This document shows positions 57,640 through 64,000 of a stretch of 64,000 nucleotides of DNA, one piece after another (positions within the stretch are counted from its first letter, which is position 1; each line of letters opens with the position of its first letter). Made by a program: the position numbers and the translations under genes. Under the pieces are notes generated by a model. It did not search any database. It was not told the DNA's origin and worked only from the letters and a program-made list of their open reading frames with translations. The DNA comes from Nemertoderma westbladi (Eukaryota; Xenacoelomorpha; Nemertodermatida; Nemertodermatidae), in assembly GCA_032718475.1 (NCBI GenBank), contig JAUCBJ010002633.1:62001-126000 (forward strand), in the 5' to 3' direction.

Positions 57640-58095
57640 GGGGGGGGGGGGGTGCAGATTAAAAGGGGTGAACACGTACTGTCCCCCTTTCTTTGATTAA
57701 TTGGTGGTGTGGGTTAATCTCTCATAACTTGTCTCTCATAATTTGTGATACAGTCGCACAATTTTAATTTGTATCTCATAACTGGGCCTCGTGCTGCGCG
57801 AAGGCCCCACGAACGTGTAAGAGTGTGTATCGCGTACTCTGTTGAATTTTTGTTTTAGGTGATTGGGACATTTACCATTACACACTTTATGCACATGGTT
57901 AAGGCGTAGCTGCTTAACTCTACTATCTAAGTTAAGTAGTCCAGATTCAGAAAAGTCATCTGGAGTTAGGTGGTGCCTAGGTTTGTAGTCTTTAATAAAT
58001 CGTACTACTTTATTCTGAGCTACTTGTAATTTACATTTAAGCTGTTTGGTTAAACCTTCATACCAAGAAGAGCAATGCATTGCATAGTCCAACAC
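57640..58095 (-). mobile_element. LINE family D, C-terminal fragment (copy 1)
   Basis: On the minus strand 119 codons (58095 to 57736) resemble the end of a LINE reverse transcriptase: MLDYAMHCSSWYEGL, LKCKLQVAQNKVVRFI, LLNLDSRVKQLRLNHVHKVC and NGKCPNHL, the usual 'Q N K A x R' and 'L x V D x R' style helices after RT. The remaining 95 bp is 3' UTR, shared with 58848-59300. Only this 3' end is present. The group is probably CR1/L2-like. Confidence 0.72.
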
Positions 58096-58584
58096 CTTAC
58101 AACAAATAGTAGTGATTTACAACAAATAAAAAATATAATTTGCCGTTCAGACAAGAATGATAATAAGAATAATTAAAATTATAATAAAATAAATTTAATA
58201 AATCATATCACAGAGATATAGTTGTTTCACGCTTACTAATGGGACTGAGCTATTATGACACAGCTAACTCTATAGTTACCGCAGTTGGTAAAGAAATCAA
58301 TAATCTTGATGTTAACGTAACGAGATGGTTATACAATGTGTATGTGCTACTCTTGTTTACTGTTGATTTTATATTTAACCAATATAAAATCTAATAAATA
58401 ATATATGATGAAAAATATAACGAATCTTTAACAATAAAAAAAACTTGGCTGCGCTTAAAACATTTAGGCTTTTACAGTTTTGAATCTAATCACATGAAAG
58501 TTTTTTTATATGATATCTCAAAGATGGGGCAACATAACTATGGTTATAATGGTTATGACTAAAGTTGTCTGATACTTTTATGAA
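58096..58584. other. AT-rich non-coding stretch
   Basis: No gene, repeat family or structured element recognised. Composition is about 70% A+T with short poly(A) runs. Confidence 0.5.
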
Positions 58585-58780
58585 GGGTGGCTATGTAGAC
58601 ACCCACAGAAAGTTTCAGAATAATTGCTCAAAAATTGTAGAAGTCGTAGGGTTTTGAAGTTGACAATTTCATAAAAAAAATATTTGGAGATAATCGACCT
58701 TTCATTATACATAGTAATAGTAATTTCAATAGGATTCCCTAAATGGAAATTGTTATAACTTGAAAACTAAAAGAGCTATT
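58585..58780 (+). repeat. dispersed repeat R3, copy b
   Basis: Direct-orientation match to 50431-50629 over nearly all its length, with about a dozen substitutions and a short gap. It starts with the hairpin GGGTG-N10-CACCC. Followed by (ATTACA)n-like text. Confidence 0.85.
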
Positions 58781-58847
58781 ATTACAATTATTACAATTAA
58801 TACCTGCCTTTCATCAATCCTGTGTGCGCCTTTGGGTTGGGGTGGTG

Positions 58848-59305
58848 GTGCAGATTAAGAGGTAGGTTAAGGGGGGGGGGGGCTTTATTCCCATCTCTTT
58901 GATTTACTGGTGTTTGGTTAAATTTCTTGAATTTTGTGATACAATAGAATAGCTTCATATTTATCTGTATCTAATACTAGGGGTGGGGGGGGGGGGGGGG
59001 GGGGGGGGGGACTGAACGCAAATCCTATCTTGGCTAATTAATATCCCGCCTCAATGTAAAATTCTCAATTTAGGGAAAGGAGCAGTTTACAGTGGTACGT
59101 TATTTTAACCAAAACAATAAACTAAATACAATAGAACAGGTTACAGTTTTATTTTTGAGAGTAAGCAGCTATTATTTGCGTCGAATGAGGGATGAATTTT
59201 TATTGCGTCCCCCCCCCCTCCCCCCCACCCCTATCTGCATAACTAAGGCTCATGTTGTGCGAAGGCCCAACGAATGTATTATGAGTAATGAGTAGAGTAT
59301 GGTAT
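58848..59305 (-). mobile_element. LINE family D, 3' fragment (copy 2) split by a MITE
   Basis: Matches copy 1 at 57645-57845: GGTGCAGATTAA, TTTGTGATACA, TGTATCT, then after the MITE GCATAACT and GCGAAGGCC. Copy 1 lacks the MITE and shows the uninterrupted order. A 12-base G run lies near 58870. Confidence 0.72.
58980..59231. mobile_element. MITE M1, copy b
   Basis: Inverted copy of 55955-56198 with tips GGGGTGGGG... and ...CCCCCACCCC, flanked on both sides by TA (58978-58979 and 59232-59233), as for Tc1/mariner-type insertions. The left tip includes a run of about 25 G. It interrupts LINE D copy 2. Confidence 0.87.
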
Positions 59306-59476
59306 AGTTTATTGTTGATACACACAACCCGTTATGTAAAATTCATAATAAACTAGATTCAGACTCAAACACCAATAAGGTGACAGAAAAATATGTTGGC
59401 AATATTTTTCAACACAATTCAGATAACATCTTAGAAAAAAGGAGAAGCACTCTTTTATCTGAATTGACGCTGATAA

Positions 59477-60099
59477 GTTACCTGGGATCATGGATCCGGA
59501 AGTCAGGTGAGATACGACCTTCGAATACGTAAGGGAAAGGCATGGGCAGCCTTGAATAGGCTTTCCAGGATTTGGAAGTCACCGAGAATTAATCGGACAC
59601 TTAAGGTCCGATTATTTAGAGCAGCAGTAGTTCCAGTACTCCTCTACGGGAGTCCATGCTGGGCTCTAACTGCTGAGGACACCAAATCTCTGGATGGCAC
59701 ATTCACAAGAATGCTACGCCGGGTTCATTGTGTCAAGTACAATGTACACATCTCCAACCAGACACTATATAACATTGGAGGTGTCTCATTGGTTCCCCCA
59801 AGCTTGACACTAGAACAAAATCGCCTCCGCTTTGCAGGACATTGCTTTCGCCGTGAGGACCAGCCAGTGCATAATCTTGTACTTTGGCAGCCTCATGGAG
59901 TGAATAAGCATGGTGGACAGCCCATGACTTTCTTGAGACGCATCTTAAAGGACACTGGCCTTGAAGATGCGGATGATATAGCAAATGTCATGGGTGATAG
60001 GGAGTTGTGGCGGTGCAATTTTGTCGATAAGCCGGCACAACATTTTTAAAAATGCAGCTGCAATGCAGCATGCCGATCCTAGTAGTAGTAGTAGTAGTA
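59477..60099 (+). mobile_element. LINE family A, 5'-truncated 3' copy
   Basis: Corresponds to 49165-49765 of the long copy, with over 97% apparent identity and a 4-base insertion (ATAC) near 59513. It ends GCATGCCGATCC(TAG)n, with six or seven TAG units. The frame from 59507 to 60049 encodes the last 180 residues of the LINE protein (RLSRIWKSPRINRTLKV ... RLRFAGHCFRRED) without a stop. It holds no RT catalytic box. Confidence 0.94.
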
Positions 60100-60141
60100 T
60101 ATGACTTCCGACATGCTTCTAGTAAAAAGTCGGTTCCTTAT

Positions 60142-60164
60142 CGGGCCGCTAGCCCCGTCACTAG
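60142..60164 (+). mobile_element. Helitron-like 3' terminus, copy 1
   Basis: CGGGCCGCTAGCCCCG forms a short hairpin with one mismatch. It is followed by TCA and CTAG, then T. A hairpin a few bases before CTRR and insertion before T is the form of Helitron 3' ends. No matching 5' TC end or Rep/helicase sequence is seen, so this is provisional. Confidence 0.35.
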
Positions 60165-61299
60165 TAATAATTGTTTTATTTAGAAATCTTTGTGCCAACA
60201 TTAATACTGTGAAGGCTGTATGCTTATAAGGCTGAATGTTTACCCAGCCTCATAATGATTTTCCATAAGGCTAAGATAAGGCTAACATAAGGCTGTTTGA
60301 AATATAAAAATCTGTTATAATAATAATATAATTGTTGTATTTAATTAATATCGTGGTTTACATTGAACAGTGTAAATTGTTAATCGCAGTTTACATTGAA
60401 ACATCTCAGCTTGTTTTATTTATTACAAAAATAAGAACGAATTTGTCTTATCACTTCTTGTGCGCGATTGTATTGAATTCATGACAACTGCTGTTATTAT
60501 TATTAATCAATTGACACCTCGACTCCTCTCTGAATATTCTATCCGATAAAACAAAATAATCATTTCGCTAACTGCTCTCTATCTTCTATTATCACAACAG
60601 CTTTTATAATACATTAGATGAATTAGTTGAGTGCAGGGCTGCATGAGATAGAATTCCATCAATGCAGAATTTCTTGACTACACCCCTCCTGCTGCTGGCT
60701 GCTGGCTGAGTCTACACATCGTTTATCAGCTCTCAGGGATAGACAGAAAATAGTTGAGTTGTCAATAAACATAATAAAATATGCCACTGCAGTAGGATTA
60801 TATTATTATTCCACGAATCATTGGGCTGATTATTTTGTATAGGATATATGTAGAAAGTTCTTAAAAATAATATTCTTATTTTTTTTATTAAATAGGATTA
60901 GCATAATTTTTTAGCTGAAGCATTAATAGTGTAAATTAATTTAATTATATTTTAATACCATTACTACATTGGCATACTGTAAGATAAGTTTTAACATTTC
61001 TTACAAATAGTGGTGCAAGCATAAATCAAATCACGCGAATTTAAAAGAACCTGTTGTGTCGTCATAGCAAAGTTTCATTTTTTATTATGTGGGACGAGCC
61101 ACAAAGTCAGCTAGCCCCACGCCTTATAGTTTAGACAATCGTTTAGTTTACTTACTGATGACCGACAAGGTTTATTCGTAATAGTCTTGTAAATAGGATT
61201 CTTCCCCCGGGCTCCTTCCAGCCAGCTTGCTGGCTTTCTAGTTATCAGACAGAACAAAATGCTTTTACTTGACTCGTACTGTCTCCTACGACTTGCTTC
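60165..61299. other. AT-rich non-coding stretch with AAGGCT repeats
   Basis: About six irregular copies of ATAAGGCT between 60209 and 60297. A GCTGCTGGCTGCTGGCTG stretch lies near 60690. No ORF of interest and no recognisable element body. Confidence 0.5.
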
Positions 61300-61323
61300 A
61301 CGGGCCGCTAGGCCCGTCTCTTG
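61300..61323 (+). mobile_element. Helitron-like 3' terminus, copy 2
   Basis: ACGGGCCGCTAGGCCCGT is a perfect 7-bp stem with a GCTA loop, followed by CTCTTG and T. It is the same hairpin as at 60142 with a compensated stem; the terminal CTAG would be CTTG here. Both have a similar lead-in (GCTTC before the stem). Confidence 0.33.
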
Positions 61324-61446
61324 TATTAGAATATTTTATTACTTTGTGGTGAAGTTGATGGGTAGATACAGTAGATGATGGTAGCTGGGGTACAGTATCT
61401 ATTGTATACAGAGAATCCTATAATTGTACAACCAGTTGCCAAGATA

Positions 61447-61460
61447 CACACACACACACA
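61447..61460. repeat. (CA)n microsatellite
   Basis: Seven CA units, with nothing else notable around them. Confidence 0.85.
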
Positions 61461-61919
61461 AAGCCCAGCCACAAAAGCGCACACCATTGCGGCGTTTGGC
61501 TTTCGGTATTTCTGGCACTGCCCACATGTTGTGTAAGTTAGATAGATATTTACACTTACATACACTGTATTATAGAATCCATTTATATGAACTAACTTAT
61601 ATCTTATTAAAAAATAATGTAATTAAGTTACTATACATTGATGTAGGCCTACATCTCAGAAGCAATCTGACTCTTTAGTAAGGAACATTTAAATAATTAA
61701 TTATTTTTATAATGGCGGGTTATTTAAAATCAAAAGTAAATTTAAATATTTTAAAATAAATATGATTTCGATTAATTTTGACACCAGTGTTCCCTGCTAT
61801 TGTTGCAATTATATATTTATTGTACTGTAGTAGTAGTAGGCTATATTTATTAAACTTTAAATATATTTATTACAAATTATATACTATTTAAGCGATAGGC
61901 GTACTTCATTCTAATGTTA

Positions 61920-62312
61920 AAATATCTACTATTAAATATCTACAGTAGTACTAAATATTTACTATTAAATATATACTATAAAATATATACTATTAAATAT
62001 ATAGCATTAAATATATGCTATTAAATATATACTATTAAATATATACTATTAAATATATACTATTAAATATCTACTATTAAATATTTACTATAAAATATAT
62101 ACTATTAAATATATACTATTAAATATCTACTATTAAATATTTACTATAAAATATATACTATTAAATATATACTATTAAATATCTACTATTAAATATTTAC
62201 TATTAAATATATACTATTAAATATATGCTATTAAATATATACTATTAAATATATACTATTAAATATATACTATTAAATATATAGCATTAAATATATACTA
62301 TTAAATATATAC
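61920..62312. repeat. 14-bp AT-rich minisatellite
   Basis: About 28 units of AAATATATACTATT with variants AAATATCTACTATT, AAATATTTACTATA and AAATATATAGCATT. Variant order shows an internal duplication (the CTACTATT/TTTACTAT pair recurs near 62070, 62125 and 62180). No coding potential. Confidence 0.93.
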
Positions 62313-62847
62313 TCATGACCTACTATAAATACGACCCGCCAAGCTGCTGCAACCCCCAAAATTTAGTGTGCCAGTTATTTCTCTTAGATAGAACCCCTAA
62401 AACAAAAGGTCTAGCGCGCTTAAAGTACTCGTCCCTAACTAAAATTATGTCCTCTTTCAGATGAGACAAATAAAAATTGAATAGCTCCAGTAGTTCTCAA
62501 GATACGAGGGGTACCTGGCACCCATACCATATCAACACCTTTCGGAATTGATAAAATTACACAAAATACATCACCCTTCAAAGACTTGGGTATAACCATG
62601 AAACCATACTTATGGTTTCTTATGGTATACTTATGCTTTTTTGGTTTGTTGAGTTCATTATTAGTAATCGAAAGAAAGATGAGAAGGAAAATTTTTATTT
62701 CTTTTTATCAATAGATACTAAAAGAGCACCAAAAGTGCAAGTAGCACTTTTTTCAAAAGTGGTAAATTGGCCATACATATACATATTATATTGCATACAT
62801 ACTTATATTATATTGCATATATTGCATCATACATACATATTATATTG
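62313..62847. other. non-coding stretch before LINE E
   Basis: No gene. GAAACCATACTTATGGTTTC at about 62599-62618 is a near-perfect palindrome. AT-rich ACATACATAT simple sequence (62775-62846) sits directly at the 5' end of the LINE E coding remnant. Confidence 0.5.
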
Positions 62848-64000
62848 CTGCAAGAACTTTGTATTCCTAAGCAGGAATTATCTTTGCTGTCCCAATTACA
62901 CCCACAATACTTAGGTAGTGGGGTGTCACCAGTATGCAATTCTGCCGGTATACTGTCTGGGCGTCCTTATGGTGGTGTAGCCATCCTGTATAACAATAAA
63001 ATTTCTCATGCTGTAGAAATTTTATCATTTCATAATGAGCGCTTCATTGGTGCGGTTGTTACACTTAGTAATATGGAAAAACTATTAGTAATTAATGTGT
63101 ACATGCCATATCAGTGTGAAGATAACGAAACATCGTATATAAGTTGTCTCGGTGATATTAAATCTATTTTTGAGGATGTAGCATTTACTTACTTGTGTGT
63201 AATAGGTGACTTCAATGCTCACCCTGACCCTAGCCGGTCATTTCACTTGTTTTTAACAGAATGGTGCAATAATGAAGGTCTACAAATATTTGATATCGGT
63301 AATTTACCATCCGACACATTTACGTATATAAGTGATGCTCACTTGACCACCTCATGGCTTGACCATGTTGTTTGCACTCCCTCTACAGGTAGTTTAATTG
63401 AATCCCTTTCAGTGGACTATGTATCTTCCATAAGGGATCACATGCCTATAATTGTTAATTTTTCTGTAACTGTGTGCGTCAGCCCCATTACACAGCCTGG
63501 CCCTGGTCGGCCCAACCCACACCAGCCCACTAAATTGAACTGGGCAGCCACCTCTCCAGAGTCCATTGATACTTTCAAGTATCGTGTGAAAACTAATCTT
63601 GATATGTATATAATTAACAACAATTTATTAAACTGTATGGACACTAAATGTTCGGTTCATAATGACGATATTGATATCTTGTACAATAGTGTTGTATCAA
63701 TTTTAACTACTTGTGCTGTAGAATGTATTAAATCGAATCCCACTGTAAATTGTAACTCCACCCAGCGCCACATTCCAGGCTGGAATGACCTTGTGGAGGA
63801 GAAACACAGTGAGGCTCGATTAAAATTCCTGTGTTGGAGATCTTCTGGGTCTCCAAGGCAGGGGCAAATATTTTCTGATTACCTAAGTGCTAAGGCTAAT
63901 TTTAAGCGTTCCCTTAGGGCGTGTAAACGTGAAGAGGATAATATCCGTAACGGTAAAATAGCGAATTCACTATTGTCTAGTGGTGCATCATCAACCACGT
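62848..64000 (+). CDS. LINE family E endonuclease domain and linker, runs off the window
   Basis: One frame is open for 384 codons with no stop, to the window's end. It starts inside an APE-type endonuclease: LQELCIP with the catalytic Glu, YGGVAILYNN, VINVYMPYQC, VIGDFNAHPDP, SWLDHVVCTPS and SIRDHMPIIVNF (the catalytic D-H). The linker GWNDLVEEKHSEARLKF and FKRSLRACKREE is typical of CR1/Jockey-like LINEs between endonuclease and RT. The N-terminal endonuclease motif is missing, replaced by simple repeats, so the copy seems 5'-truncated. The RT would lie beyond 64000. This remnant is less decayed than families B to D. Confidence 0.9.
   Translation, partial: MQELCIPKQELSLLSQLHPQYLGSGVSPVCNSAGILSGRPYGGVAILYNNKISHAVEILSFHNERFIGAVVTLSNMEKLLVINVYMPYQCEDNETSYISCLGDIKSIFEDVAFTYLCVIGDFNAHPDPSRSFHLFLTEWCNNEGLQIFDIGNLPSDTFTYISDAHLTTSWLDHVVCTPSTGSLIESLSVDYVSSIRDHMPIIVNFSVTVCVSPITQPGPGRPNPHQPTKLNWAATSPESIDTFKYRVKTNLDMYIINNNLLNCMDTKCSVHNDDIDILYNSVVSILTTCAVECIKSNPTVNCNSTQRHIPGWNDLVEEKHSEARLKFLCWRSSGSPRQGQIFSDYLSAKANFKRSLRACKREEDNIRNGKIANSLLSSGASSTT

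Noticed and set aside
50724-59005. Homopolymer C/G runs as evidence of telomere-like or regulatory structure
   Set aside because: Most are tips of MITEs or isolated runs whose length is unreliable in assemblies. Reported only as repeats.

Overview
The window is invertebrate animal genomic DNA, made of one real gene buried in repeats. The evidence is metazoan-type spliced coding exons, several non-LTR retrotransposon families with (TAG)n-type tails, a BEL/Pao LTR retrotransposon, tRNA-derived repeats, MITEs and very long tandem arrays. There is no operon-like organisation. The species cannot be named from the sequence; a marine invertebrate is a guess.

Host gene: I find one, an AMT-family ammonium transporter on the minus strand. 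Exon 1 (45190-45338) and exon 2 (17148-17700) have consensus splice sites, matching phase (2 nt + 1 nt) and no stops. Together they encode about 234 residues of the N-terminal half. Intron 1 is 27,489 bp and is almost entirely a 41-bp satellite (18900-45154) with LINE fragments. Intron 2 starts at 17147 and within about 35 bp enters a 39-bp minisatellite (12882-17113). Later exons are not visible and probably lie beyond position 1.

Left arm: 1607-9979 is a decayed BEL/Pao element on the minus strand (gag, zinc knuckles, protease, RT, RNase H, integrase, DUF5641-like tail) with about five frameshifts and five in-frame stops. At its left edge is a primer-binding-site-like sequence of a possible further retroelement. 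Between 10 and 13 kb lie low-complexity tracts, a cluster of GCATGC palindromes and promoter-like sequences. Two of these modules share one layout: tRNA-like boxes A and B, three CCAAT motifs, then a TATA box. TATA-type sequences face inward on both sides of the 39-bp minisatellite.

Right arm (45.6-64 kb): layered transposon insertions. A nearly full-length LINE (family A, 46057-49765, plus) sits inside another LINE (family B, minus) with an 11-bp target-site duplication; removing it restores family B's reading frame. Beyond it are a 5'-truncated LINE (family C, 51839-53612), a pair of 63-bp inverted repeats flanking a broken ORF, two inverted copies of a G/C-tipped MITE (one interrupting a family D LINE remnant), another 3' copy of family A, Helitron-like 3' hairpins, a 14-bp AT-rich minisatellite, and the open endonuclease domain of family E LINE running off the right edge.

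Most apparent ORFs in 12.8-45 kb are by-products of tandem repeats. All family assignments rest on motif recognition by eye; no database search was possible.
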